Source of the DNA: JAWXBK01 sp040878185
GTDB taxonomy: Bacteria; Pseudomonadota; Alphaproteobacteria; Dongiales; Dongiaceae
DNA: 55,350 bases
Reading direction: 5' to 3'
Assembly (NCBI GenBank): GCA_040878185.1
Contig: JBBDMS010000061.1
Coordinates: forward strand, 1-55,350
Shown: positions 24,706 through 34,314 of the stretch, piece after piece
Layout of the letters: every line of letters begins with the position of its first letter
How positions within the stretch are numbered: the stretch's first letter is position 1
Notes under the pieces: generated by a model
Seen by the model: the letters and a program-made list of their open reading frames with translations, nothing else
Database searches by the model: none
Told to the model about the DNA's origin: nothing
Program-made: the position numbers and the translations under genes

Positions 24706-25785
24706 ATGAAAGCAGCGATCTGTATCGGTTTCGGCCAGGATCTCGTCGTCGAAGACGTCACGCTGGCGCCGCCCGGGCCCGGCGAGGTGCGGGTCAAGCT
24801 CCGCGCCTGCGCGATCTGTCATAGCGACATCTTCTATATCCAGGGTGCCTGGGGTGGCGCGCTGCCTGCCGTCTACGGCCATGAGGCGGCCGGCATCGTG
24901 GCCGAATGCGGCGCCGACGTGCGCCACGTCGCACCGGGCGATCATGTCGTCGTCACATTGATCCGGTCCTGCGGCCTTTGTCATTACTGCACACAGGGAA
25001 AGACCGTGCTGTGCGAGAGCGAGTTTCCGCTCGACCGCCAGGGACCGCTCGCCCGCGCCAACGGCACCGGTCTCAATCAGGGTCTGCGCACCGGTGCCTT
25101 CGCCGAAGAAGTGGTGGTCGATGGTTCGCAGATCGTCGCGGTGCCGACGGCACTGCCCTTCGACGTGGCCGCGTTGCTCGCCTGCGGCGTCATTACCGGC
25201 GTCGGCGCCGTGGTCAACGATGCGGCGGTGAAGCCGGGCAGCAGTGTCGTCGTGATCGGCACCGGCGGAGTCGGGCTCAATGCGGTGCAGGGCGCCCAGC
25301 TTGTGGGCGCCGCGCGGATCATCGCGATCGATATCGCGCCCTCGAAGCTGGCGGCGGCCCGGGTTTTCGGGGCGACCCATGCGATCGATCCGCGCAACGA
25401 GGATGCGGTCACCACGGTTAGGGCGATGACCGGCGGGCGCGGCGCCGACTACGTCTTCGTCACGGTCGGTGCGAAGGCGGCGTTCGAACAGGGTTTCAAC
25501 CTGCTCGCCAAGGGCGGCACGCTCGCCGTCGTCGGCATGCCGGCGACCGGCGTGATGGCGGAATTCGATCCAGGCAGTTTTGCGGCCTATGGCCAGCGCA
25601 TGATCGGCTCGAAGATGGGTTCGGCGCGCATCGACATCGACATTCCCCGGCTGGTCACTCTTTATGGCGAAGACAGGATCAAGCTCGACGAGCTGATCAG
25701 CGGGCGGTTTCCACTCGACGGCATCAACGCGGCGATCGCCGGCGTCACACGCGGCGAGGCGCTGCGCAACGTGATCCTGTTTTAG
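24706..25785 (+). CDS. Zinc-dependent alcohol dehydrogenase family protein
   Basis: A 359-residue medium-chain dehydrogenase/reductase. The catalytic zinc site is C38-H39, GHE at 58-60 and a later Cys; the structural zinc lobe has four cysteines at 89, 92, 95 and 103 (CGLCHYCTQGKTVLC). The cofactor-binding loop VVVIGTGGVGLNAVQGAQLVG is near 180-200, followed by an Asp in IIAIDIAP that favours NAD over NADP. The length and the 18-residue lobe after the structural zinc resemble class III/formaldehyde-type enzymes. It is followed 13 bp later by an enolase-superfamily dehydratase, so both probably act in one sugar-acid or alcohol pathway. The substrate is unknown. Confidence 0.92.
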   Translation: MKAAICIGFGQDLVVEDVTLAPPGPGEVRVKLRACAICHSDIFYIQGAWGGALPAVYGHEAAGIVAECGADVRHVAPGDHVVVTLIRSCGLCHYCTQGKTVLCESEFPLDRQGPLARANGTGLNQGLRTGAFAEEVVVDGSQIVAVPTALPFDVAALLACGVITGVGAVVNDAAVKPGSSVVVIGTGGVGLNAVQGAQLVGAARIIAIDIAPSKLAAARVFGATHAIDPRNEDAVTTVRAMTGGRGADYVFVTVGAKAAFEQGFNLLAKGGTLAVVGMPATGVMAEFDPGSFAAYGQRMIGSKMGSARIDIDIPRLVTLYGEDRIKLDELISGRFPLDGINAAIAGVTRGEALRNVILF

Positions 25786-25798
25786 CAAGAGGGTCGGC

Positions 25799-26986
25799 AT
25801 GAAGATCAAGGAGTTCCGCACCTTCATCGTCGGCAATCCGCCACCCGGTTTCGGCGGCCGCTATTTCGTCTTCGTCAAGCTCGTAACCGATAACAACATC
25901 GTCGGCTACGGCGAAGCCTATTGCGCGACCTTCGGCCCGACGGTCGTCGCGAAAATGATTGAGGATATTTGCGAGCGCCATGTCGCAGGATCCGATCCGT
26001 TCCATATCGAACGGCTCTGGCGCCGCGTCTACGGGCGCGGCTATTCGCTCCGACCCGATATCTCGATGATGGGTGCCTTGAGCGCGATCGAAATGGCCTG
26101 CTGGGATATCGTCGGCAAGGCGGTCGACAAGCCGGTTTACGAGCTGCTTGGTGGCCGCGTGCACGAGCGGCTGCGCTCATACACCTATATCTATCCGGAA
26201 GCCCACGAAGGCGCCGAGGTCTATGCCGATCCGGATCGTTCCGCCGAGATCGCGGCGGGTTACGTGAAGCAGGGCTTCACCGCCGTGAAGTTCGATCCGG
26301 CCGGTCCCTACACCGTTTACGATCCGCGCCAGCCGGCGCTCGATCGCATCGCGCTGTCGGTCGAATTCTGCCGCAAGATCCGCGATGCGGTCGGCGACAA
26401 GGCGGATCTGCTGTTCGGTACGCACGGCCAGTTCACCACTTCGGGTGCGATCCGGCTCGCGCGTCAGCTCGAACCCTTCGATCCGCTCTGGTTCGAGGAA
26501 CCGACGCCGCCGGAAATGCCGGAGGAGATGGCGCTGGTCGCGCGCGCGACCTCCATTCCGATAGCGACCGGCGAACGGCTCACCACCAAATACGAGTTCG
26601 CGCGCGTGCTCGAACATCGTGCGGCCTCGATCCTGCAGATGAATCTCGGAAGGGTGGGCGGCCTGCTCGAAGCCAAGAAGATCGCGGCGATCGCCGAGGT
26701 GCATTATGCGCAGATCGCCCCGCATCTCTATTGCGGACCCATCGTGGGCGCGGCCAACGTGCAGCTTGCGACCTGCACGCCGAACTTCCTTATCCTCGAA
26801 AGCATCCGGCAGTGGGGCGGCTTCCACGCCGAAATCCTGACGAGCCCGATGCGCTGGGAGGATGGCTATGTGATTCCGCCGACGGCACCGGGTCTCGGCG
26901 TCGAGCTGAACGAGAAGGTCGCCGAGGCCCATCCGTTCAAGGGCGAGGATCTGCATCTCGAAATGGGCGAAGATCCGGTCGACTGA
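25799..26986 (+). CDS. Mandelate racemase/muconate lactonizing enzyme family protein (sugar-acid dehydratase-like)
   Basis: A 395-residue enolase-superfamily enzyme that would abstract the alpha-proton of a carboxylate, probably dehydrating a sugar acid. N-terminal capping domain: IVGYGEAYCATFG, SMMGALSAIEMACWDIVGKA. In the barrel, GFTAVKFDPAGPY carries the Lys, WFEEPTPPEMPEEM and ATGERLTTKYEF carry two metal-binding Glu residues, and APHLYCGPIVGAANVQL carries the catalytic-type His. The pattern resembles galactonate/mannonate dehydratases. The ribosome-binding site AAGAGGGT lies just before the ATG. It sits between an alcohol dehydrogenase and a hydroxyisobutyrate-dehydrogenase-like gene on the same strand, which supports a catabolic operon. 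Confidence 0.9.
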   Translation: MKIKEFRTFIVGNPPPGFGGRYFVFVKLVTDNNIVGYGEAYCATFGPTVVAKMIEDICERHVAGSDPFHIERLWRRVYGRGYSLRPDISMMGALSAIEMACWDIVGKAVDKPVYELLGGRVHERLRSYTYIYPEAHEGAEVYADPDRSAEIAAGYVKQGFTAVKFDPAGPYTVYDPRQPALDRIALSVEFCRKIRDAVGDKADLLFGTHGQFTTSGAIRLARQLEPFDPLWFEEPTPPEMPEEMALVARATSIPIATGERLTTKYEFARVLEHRAASILQMNLGRVGGLLEAKKIAAIAEVHYAQIAPHLYCGPIVGAANVQLATCTPNFLILESIRQWGGFHAEILTSPMRWEDGYVIPPTAPGLGVELNEKVAEAHPFKGEDLHLEMGEDPVD

Positions 26987-27022
26987 CGCCAAAACGCCCC
27001 ACAAGGCCGCAAAACTGAGGCG

Positions 27023-27085
27023 CCGAAGGCCTCCCGCCGAAGGCGGGCCACCGAAGGCCTCCCGCCGAAGGCGGGCCACCGAAGG
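27023..27085 (+). repeat. 28-bp tandem repeat with internal hairpin
   Basis: Two perfect 28-bp units (27023-27050, 27051-27078) and a partial third (CCGAAGG). Each unit contains CCCGCC-GAA-GGCGGG, able to form a hairpin. The array ends 9 bp before the ATG of the next gene, and the partial third unit supplies its AAGGA ribosome-binding site. Confidence 0.95.
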
Positions 27086-27093
27086 AACGCATC

Positions 27094-28008
27094 ATGAAGT
27101 ACGGATTCATCGGTCTCGGTCATCTCGGCCGGCATCTCGCGCGCAGCCTTGTCGGCGCCGGCTTCGAATTGAGCGTGCACGATCTCGATCGCAAATCGGC
27201 CGATGCGCTCATCGCCGCCGGCGCACGCTGGGCGTCCTCGCCGGAGGATGCCGCGCACGGTGCCGATGCGGTCTTCACCTGCCTGCCGTCGCCCGCCGCT
27301 TCGCGCGCGGTCGTCGCCGGTCCCGATGGCGTGTTCGAGGGGCTCCGATCCGGTGCCTGCTGGATCGAGATGAGCACCAACGATCGCGACGAAATCCTGG
27401 CGCTCGCCGACCTTGCACGCGCCCGCGGAATCGAAACGCTCGAAGCACCGGTCACCGGCGGTGTGCACAAGGCGGCCGAAGGCGCGATCACCGTGCTGAT
27501 CGGCGGCGACACCGCGCTCTACGAGAAACACCGGCCGGCCTTCGAAGCGATGGGCGGGACGGTCCTGCATATGGGCGCGCTTGGCCAGGCGGCGATCATC
27601 AAGGTCATCACCAACATGCTCGCCTTCATCCATCTGGTCGCGGCCGGTGAGGCATTGATGCTGGCGAAAAAGGGCGGGCTCGATCTCGCGCAATCCTTCG
27701 CGGCGATCGAAGCGAGTTCCGGCAACAGTTTCGTGTTCGAGACCGAGGGCCGGCTCGTGCTCAACGGCAGCTACGATATCGGCTTCACCATGGATCTCGC
27801 GCAGAAGGATCTCGGCTTTGCGCTCGGCTTCGGACGCGCATTCGGCGTACCGCTGGAGCTTGCGGGGCTGACCGAGCAGATCTTCCGGCGCGCGACCGCG
27901 CAATATGGCGGCGGCGCCTGGTCGACCCAGGTCGTGAAGCTGCTCGAGGACGCGCTCGCGACCGACCTGCGCGCGCCCGGCTTTCCGGCGAAACTCACCG
28001 CAGACTGA
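27094..28008 (+). CDS. NAD(P)-dependent oxidoreductase, 3-hydroxyisobutyrate dehydrogenase-like
   Basis: A 304-residue beta-hydroxyacid dehydrogenase. The Rossmann motif GFIGLGHLGRHLARSLVGAG is at 4-23, the substrate-binding loop EAPVTGGVHKAAEG near 120, the catalytic Lys in IIKVITNMLAFIH near 172, and the C-terminal domain DIGFTMDLAQKDLGFAL near 230. It oxidises a short hydroxy acid or reduces a semialdehyde; tartronate semialdehyde or hydroxyisobutyrate are the usual substrates, not distinguishable here. It is probably the third gene of the operon with the alcohol dehydrogenase and the dehydratase. Its leader is occupied by a 28-bp tandem repeat that could fold next to the ribosome-binding site. 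Confidence 0.92.
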   Translation: MKYGFIGLGHLGRHLARSLVGAGFELSVHDLDRKSADALIAAGARWASSPEDAAHGADAVFTCLPSPAASRAVVAGPDGVFEGLRSGACWIEMSTNDRDEILALADLARARGIETLEAPVTGGVHKAAEGAITVLIGGDTALYEKHRPAFEAMGGTVLHMGALGQAAIIKVITNMLAFIHLVAAGEALMLAKKGGLDLAQSFAAIEASSGNSFVFETEGRLVLNGSYDIGFTMDLAQKDLGFALGFGRAFGVPLELAGLTEQIFRRATAQYGGGAWSTQVVKLLEDALATDLRAPGFPAKLTAD

Positions 28009-28014
28009 TCGCCC

Positions 28015-28893
28015 TCACTCTTTCAGCGCCGCACCCAGCAGTTTGACCAGCAGCCGTGCGCCGCTGCCGTCCCAATCGAGCGTCGGATTATAGATCGTCA
28101 TGTCGATGCCGCGCATGCGGCCGGTCTGCCGCGCGCGCCGGATGATCTCGACGCATTCGCCGACCGACAGACCGTCCTTCATCCGGTAGTCGACCGCCGG
28201 CATCGCCTCATCGTCCAGCGCATCGACATCGAAATGCAGCCAGAACGCACCTTCGTCGGCGGTGAGCCGGTCGAGCGCCGCGGCCACCATGTTGCTGAAC
28301 CCGCCGCTACGGAACTGCGTGAGCGGCAGCAGCGTGATCTCGGTTCCGGCCGGTGTGTTGCCGCCCGCCGCCTCGACATATTTCTCATCGCGAAACCCGA
28401 CGCACACCACGCGGCGGTCCTCGACCAGCGGCGCATCGCCGGCGAGTTTCGATAGAATCGCCGGCCCGCGTCCGGTCGCCAGATAGAGATCCATGCTCGC
28501 GGGCTCGTTGTCCGGATAACCCGGCTTGTTGAAATCGGTATGCCCGTCAAGAAACAGCAGGCCCAGTGGGCCGAGGCGCTTGGCGCCGGCGAGACAGCCG
28601 AGCAGGATCGTGCAATCGCCGCCGATCACGACCGGCAGATGCGCCGCATCGCACGCCGTCTCGACCCGATCCGCGAGCGTCAGCAGGAACCGTCGCACCG
28701 CCTCTGGCTCGGGTAAAGCCGTTACAGGATCGACGAGGCGGGCGTTGAGAGGTTCCCCGGTTGCCGTGCAGGCGACGGCGCCGAGTGCCCGTTGCAGACC
28801 GGCATCGCGCAGCGCGCCGGCCATGAGCTCGACGCCGGCAAGACCGACGCCAACCGAGAGCGGCGCTTCGATGATCTCGATCGCCTGGCGCAT
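28015..28893 (-). CDS. Arginase/ureohydrolase family protein with GGDC variant
   Basis: A 292-residue ureohydrolase-fold protein that would cleave a guanidino group. Metal motifs are GGDCT (91-95) where arginase has GGDHS, DGHTD (116-120) where arginase has DAHxD, and HFDVDALDDEAMP near 220, equal to DVDxxDP. Thus one of the two bridging-cluster histidines is replaced by Cys while the Asp and other His ligands remain. Whether it binds manganese or another metal is not known. It runs convergent to the dehydrogenase at 27094 and lies 42 bp after the usg gene on the same strand. Confidence 0.85.
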   Translation of the reverse strand: MRQAIEIIEAPLSVGVGLAGVELMAGALRDAGLQRALGAVACTATGEPLNARLVDPVTALPEPEAVRRFLLTLADRVETACDAAHLPVVIGGDCTILLGCLAGAKRLGPLGLLFLDGHTDFNKPGYPDNEPASMDLYLATGRGPAILSKLAGDAPLVEDRRVVCVGFRDEKYVEAAGGNTPAGTEITLLPLTQFRSGGFSNMVAAALDRLTADEGAFWLHFDVDALDDEAMPAVDYRMKDGLSVGECVEIIRRARQTGRMRGIDMTIYNPTLDWDGSGARLLVKLLGAALKE

Positions 28894-28935
28894 TGTCCTC
28901 GCCGATGTTGCGCTCGCTGCAGCCGACCCCGTCGA

Positions 28936-29199
28936 TCAGTGCAGGCGCAACTCGCATTGCGCATAGCGGAACTCGGACGCGCTTACGAGCTCGGCGCCCG
29001 CCACCTGCACCGAATGGATCCGGCCTTCGATTTCGCGTTCCCAGAACGCAAGGAACCGCCGCAGGTTCGGGAAGTCGGGCGCGAGGTCATAGGTCTGCCA
29101 GACGAAGTTCTGCAGCAGGCTCGGATGATCCGGCAGGTGGTAGAGAATATTTGCCGTCGTCAGCCGGTAGTTCGCGAGCTGTCGGGCCAGGTCCGCCAT
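28936..29199 (-). CDS. usg: Usg-family protein
   Basis: An 87-residue protein with the Usg pattern found across alphaproteobacteria: LARQLANYRLTTANILYHLPDHPSLLQNFVWQTYDLAPDFPNLRRFLAFWEREIEG, ending in a short conserved tail. Its biochemical function is unknown. ATG 29199 has GGAGGAAAACGC directly upstream, so the frame extension to 29259 is not used. It is likely transcribed from the 29200-29400 interval, which is A/T-rich near 29290-29330 (TTGATACAATTG on the minus strand). It may be cotranscribed with the arginase-family gene. Confidence 0.9.
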   Translation of the reverse strand: MADLARQLANYRLTTANILYHLPDHPSLLQNFVWQTYDLAPDFPNLRRFLAFWEREIEGRIHSVQVAGAELVSASEFRYAQCELRLH

Positions 29200-29406
29200 G
29201 CGTTTTCCTCCGTTTCGGGCCGCGATCGGCCGCCCGACTCGGGGGCGGACCGGTCTCACACCCTTCCGATATTGGACCGCCCGCCCGGGGCTGCAACAAA
29301 TTTATCAATTGTATCAAGTTCTTAGCAGCCTTTGGGCGAGACTGCTGCCAATCCATGAATCCGGCACCGCGCAGAACCGCCGCCGACAAATTTCGGGTGA
29401 TCCCCC

Positions 29407-29435
29407 TTGACGCAGTAGGGGCGTCGAATTAGATC
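29407..29435 (+). promoter_or_regulatory. groESL promoter
   Basis: -35 TTGACG (29407-29412), 17-bp spacer, -10 TAGATC (29430-29435), immediately followed by the CIRCE element. The remainder of 29200-29406 shows no ORF or repeat that I recognise. Confidence 0.75.
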
Positions 29436-29436
29436 G

Positions 29437-29463
29437 CTGGCACTCAAGGCTCGGGAGTGCTAA
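29437..29463. promoter_or_regulatory. CIRCE element (HrcA operator)
   Basis: CTGGCACTC, 9-bp spacer, GAGTGCTAA. The right arm is the perfect CIRCE consensus and the left arm matches 7 of 9 positions. Located about 75 bp before groES and just downstream of the -10 box, it implies repression by HrcA, whose gene is not in the window. Confidence 0.95.
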
Positions 29464-29535
29464 CACACGCCCCGACACCTCAGGCTAAAACACAAATCTG
29501 GGGAATATCAGGGACTTAGATCCACGGAGGATATA

Positions 29536-29856
29536 ATGAAATTCCGTCCGCTACATGATCGCGTGCTCGTTCGTCGCCTCGGTGAAGAGGAAAAGACGGC
29601 CGGCGGCATCATCATTCCGGATACCGCGAAGGAAAAGCCGATGCAGGGCGAGATCGTCGCTGTCGGCACCGGCGCCCGCACCGACGACGGCAAGATCGTT
29701 CCGCCCGATGTGAAGGCAGGCGACATCGTGCTGTTCGGCAAATGGTCGGGCACCGAAGTGAAGGTCGACGGTGAAGACCTTCTCATCATGAAGGAGTCGG
29801 ACATTCTCGGCGTGATCGAGGGTGGTTCGGCCGCCAAGAAGAAGAAAGCGGCCTAA
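29536..29856 (+). CDS. groES: Co-chaperonin GroES
   Basis: A 106-residue co-chaperonin that caps the GroEL ring. MKFRPLHDRVLVRRLGEEEKTAGGIIIPDTAKEKP is the canonical N-terminus with the mobile loop (residues 16-32), followed by GEIVAVGTGARTDDGK and GDIVLFGKWSGTEVKVDGEDLLIMKESDILGVIE. The Lys/Ala-rich tail AAKKKKAA makes it about ten residues longer than the usual 95-97. The ribosome-binding site GGAGG precedes the ATG by 6 nt. It is 32 bp before groEL in one CIRCE-controlled operon. Confidence 0.98.
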   Translation: MKFRPLHDRVLVRRLGEEEKTAGGIIIPDTAKEKPMQGEIVAVGTGARTDDGKIVPPDVKAGDIVLFGKWSGTEVKVDGEDLLIMKESDILGVIEGGSAAKKKKAA

Positions 29857-29888
29857 GCAGGCCCGATCAGGAAAGGACGTAAGGAATC

Positions 29889-31538
<1,650 letters not shown>

Positions 31539-31570
31539 ATCCGGTCGACCGTTAAGCCTCTCGTTATCGA

Positions 31571-31607
31571 AGGGCCGCATCCGAAAGGGTGCGGCCCTTT
31601 TCTTATG
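31571..31607 (+). terminator. Intrinsic terminator of groESL
   Basis: 12-bp stem with one G-U pair (31571-31582 with 31587-31598), GAAA tetraloop, then TTTTCTT. It lies 12 bp before the end of the convergent antiporter gene. Confidence 0.92.
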
Positions 31608-31618
31608 GGGCTATTTGG

Positions 31619-33526
31619 CTAGAGCTCGGAACGCCGGTCGGCGTCGACGTCCGGCGCCGGGGTCGCGCGCCGCGGCGCCGGCAATGCCCGGCGATAAGGC
31701 AGCCGCTCGCCCAACCGACGCAGCGTCGCGCCGGCTTCGTGCCGCAACTGTCGCAGATGCTCGAAGAAACCTTCGCCGAACTCGGCCTCCTCGCCGGCTT
31801 CGAGCCGCAGCCCGACCTGGCGCACCTTGTGTTCGGCAACATCCACGACGATCAACGCGCATTCGCCGAGGCGGCAGGCATCGCCAACTGAAATGCCGAC
31901 GCCAAGCCGCGTCGTCATCCATTCGCCCAGCTTGAGCGGCCGATCGCGCACCGGCACCGGCAATCCATATTCCTGCGCGACCGACCCCATCGTGATATCC
32001 GCCGGGAATACGAAATCGGCGAGCCGTACATCTTCGCGATGGCGACCGTCGCGCGCGCGCGGCGCGAACTGACGGTCGAGCCGGAAGGTCTCTTCCGGCG
32101 GGCAGATCGTGAGGACCACGTCGCCGGATTCGAGCGCCGAAAGCTTTTCGCGCGGCACGACGGTGTTGTCGCGCAGAACGGTGAGGATGCGCGCGCGTCG
32201 CGGCATCTCGAGCGCGGTGACAAGCCGCCCGGCCGCCGGGCTGCCGACGGCGACCCGATAGCCGATCACGTCGCGATCGAGCTGTTGCGGCAGGTCGATG
32301 TCCAGTCTGCCTTCCGCTTCGGGCCGCGAGGGCACCTGGATGCCGAGGACGCGCGCCACCCACGGAATCGACCAGCCCTGCAGCACCAGCGACGCGAGCA
32401 CGACCAGGAAGGCGATATTGAAAAAGACCAGGCCGCCTTCGACGCCGCCGAGCACCGGGATGATCGCGAGGAAGATCGGTACCGCGCCGCGCAGGCCGAC
32501 CCAGGCGATGAAAACCATCTCGCGCAGCGAAAATCGGAACGGCAAAAGCGATATCGCCACGGCGAGCGGTCGCGCGACAAACATCAGCACAATGGCGACA
32601 ACGGCGGCCTCGGTGATGTCAGGCAGCAGCCCGGTCGGCGTCACCAGCAAACCCAGCATCACGAACATGACGATCTGGCATATCCAGGCGATTCCGTCAT
32701 GGAAGCGGCGGATCAGTTTGGAGGCGCGCAGGCGCCGGTTACCGGCAACGATGCCCGCCAGATAGACCGCGAACCAACCAGAGCCGTGCAGACTCTGCGT
32801 ACCGCCGAAAATAACCAGGGTCGCGGCTACGACGAAAACCGGATAGAGCCCCGAGGCAAGCTTCAGCCTGTTGATCGCCCATGCCAGCAACATGCCGCCG
32901 AGCACGCCGATGATACCGCCCAATCCCATATGCGTGATGAAGATCGTTGCCGATTCGAGCAGCGTTACGCCGCGCTCCTGGGTCAGCGCCTGGACCAGCA
33001 CGATGGTCAGGAAGATGGCCATCGGGTCGTTCACGCCGGATTCCACTTCCAGCGTCGAAGAAACGCGGCGGCGCAGTTCCATGCCGTGCTGGTGCAGCAG
33101 CAGGAACACGGCGGCCGCATCGGTCGAGGCGACGACGGCGCCGATCGCGAATGCGTAGATCCAGCCGAAATCGAATACGAGATAGGCGCCCAATCCGGTA
33201 ATGACGGCGGTGACCAGCACCCCGACGGTTGCCAACATTCCCGCCGGCTTCCAGGACAAGCGCAATGCCGACATGGGCGTGCGGAATCCGCCGTCGAACA
33301 GGATCATCGCCAGCGCCAGGCTGCCGACCGTGTAGGCCGATTCGAAATCGTCGAACTCGATGCCACCGGGGCCTTCCTCGCCGAGCAACATGCCGAGCAC
33401 GAGGAAGACGAGCAGCAACGGGGCGCCGACGCGCGAGGACAGTGCCCCCGCGAGAATGCTGATAATCAGCAGGCCGCCCATCAAAAGGATGATGTGCTCG
33501 GTGCCAAAGGTGAGGTTTTCCAGCAA
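31619..33526 (-). CDS. Potassium/proton antiporter, NhaP2/CvrA-like
   Basis: A 635-residue CPA1-family antiporter exchanging K+ (or Na+) for protons at the inner membrane. About twelve hydrophobic helices fill residues 8-400, with LVLGMLLGEEGPGG, the cation-site segment GAVVASTDAAAVFLLL near 130, VESGVNDPMAIFLTI near 160 and WVGLRGAVPIFLAIIP near 345. A cytoplasmic TrkA-C-like domain follows: RVAVGSPAAGRLVTALEMPR and ILTVLRDNTVVPREKLSALESGDVVL, near 420-490. The remaining 140 residues form a further regulatory tail. The first codon is TTG (33526) with only a weak ribosome-binding site, so the start is uncertain. Confidence 0.9.
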   Translation of the reverse strand: MLENLTFGTEHIILLMGGLLIISILAGALSSRVGAPLLLVFLVLGMLLGEEGPGGIEFDDFESAYTVGSLALAMILFDGGFRTPMSALRLSWKPAGMLATVGVLVTAVITGLGAYLVFDFGWIYAFAIGAVVASTDAAAVFLLLHQHGMELRRRVSSTLEVESGVNDPMAIFLTIVLVQALTQERGVTLLESATIFITHMGLGGIIGVLGGMLLAWAINRLKLASGLYPVFVVAATLVIFGGTQSLHGSGWFAVYLAGIVAGNRRLRASKLIRRFHDGIAWICQIVMFVMLGLLVTPTGLLPDITEAAVVAIVLMFVARPLAVAISLLPFRFSLREMVFIAWVGLRGAVPIFLAIIPVLGGVEGGLVFFNIAFLVVLASLVLQGWSIPWVARVLGIQVPSRPEAEGRLDIDLPQQLDRDVIGYRVAVGSPAAGRLVTALEMPRRARILTVLRDNTVVPREKLSALESGDVVLTICPPEETFRLDRQFAPRARDGRHREDVRLADFVFPADITMGSVAQEYGLPVPVRDRPLKLGEWMTTRLGVGISVGDACRLGECALIVVDVAEHKVRQVGLRLEAGEEAEFGEGFFEHLRQLRHEAGATLRRLGERLPYRRALPAPRRATPAPDVDADRRSEL

Positions 33527-33659
33527 CGTCCGACCCGCTCCGCCTTCAGACGACCGGCTCTGTCGCCCGGCGGCCGCCGGTTGCGGTCGTCGTTGGCACT
33601 CTACATGATTTTTTTCCTGTTACGCGAGGACGATGCGTTGTGACGTAAGGATTTCGGCG

Positions 33660-33698
33660 CAATGACCCGCCCTCGATGCCGGGCACATCGGGTCATTG
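33660..33698. other. 10-bp inverted repeat in a 276-bp gene-free stretch
   Basis: CAATGACCCG (33660-33669) and CGGGTCATTG (33689-33698) are perfect complements with a 19-nt loop. No T-run follows on either strand, so it is not a clear terminator. It lies between the antiporter start and the TerB-like gene end. Nothing else is recognised in 33527-33802. Confidence 0.6.
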
Positions 33699-33802
33699 TG
33701 GGGACGTTCGATGCGGCGTTGCCGATCGTTTAGACCGGCGTTCGTCGGCGGCCGGATCGGGATGCGGTTCGGTCGGGGATCGGAACCGGTCTCGGGGATA
33801 CC

Positions 33803-34207
33803 TTAGATGCGCTGGCTGCGGGCCCGTGCGGCGCGTTCGATTGCGGCGGCCGGCAGCCGGCCGATTTCCAATTTGTGGCGCAGCAGTTCGAGCAGCCGCG
33901 CTTCCTCCTGGCTTACCTTGCCGTCGGCCGCGGCCACATCGCAGGCCAGCAGATACGCGGTCTCGCGAAGCGGCTTCGACAGCGCCTCCTCGATCGCCGC
34001 CAGGGCGCGATCGAGCCCGCCATTGCCTTGCAGCATTTCGGCGCAGGCGGTGGCCGCCCGAGGCAGCTGGTTGCGGTCGTAATCGGCGAAGGCAGGCAGA
34101 TGTGTCACCAGATCGCCGATGGCGTGCATTTCCTTGTCGGTCATGTTCCGGTCGGACGCCGAGACCAGGACCATCGTGTAGATCAGCGCATCATGGGAGC
34201 TCAGCAT
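33803..34207 (-). CDS. TerB-family protein
   Basis: A 134-residue all-helical protein of the TerB (tellurite-resistance-like) family. The N-terminus MLSSHDALIYTMVLVSASDRNMTDKEM and the hallmark CDVAAADGKVSQEEARLLELLRHKL near 90-115 contain the paired acidic positions of the TerB metal-binding-like fold. Family members are linked to stress and membrane-associated sensing, but the role here is unknown. The frame extends upstream, but the ATG at 34207 starts the domain, with AAGGAACG about 10 nt upstream. There are no other ter genes nearby. Confidence 0.87.
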   Translation of the reverse strand: MLSSHDALIYTMVLVSASDRNMTDKEMHAIGDLVTHLPAFADYDRNQLPRAATACAEMLQGNGGLDRALAAIEEALSKPLRETAYLLACDVAAADGKVSQEEARLLELLRHKLEIGRLPAAAIERAARARSQRI

Positions 34208-34314
34208 CGCGGAATCGTTCCTTATCTTGCGGCTGCGGCAATCTAGGATTTCGGCCGCTTTCCTACAAGGCGCCGATACTGGCGGGCCTGCATGGCGGCC
34301 GCTAGATTGCCGCG

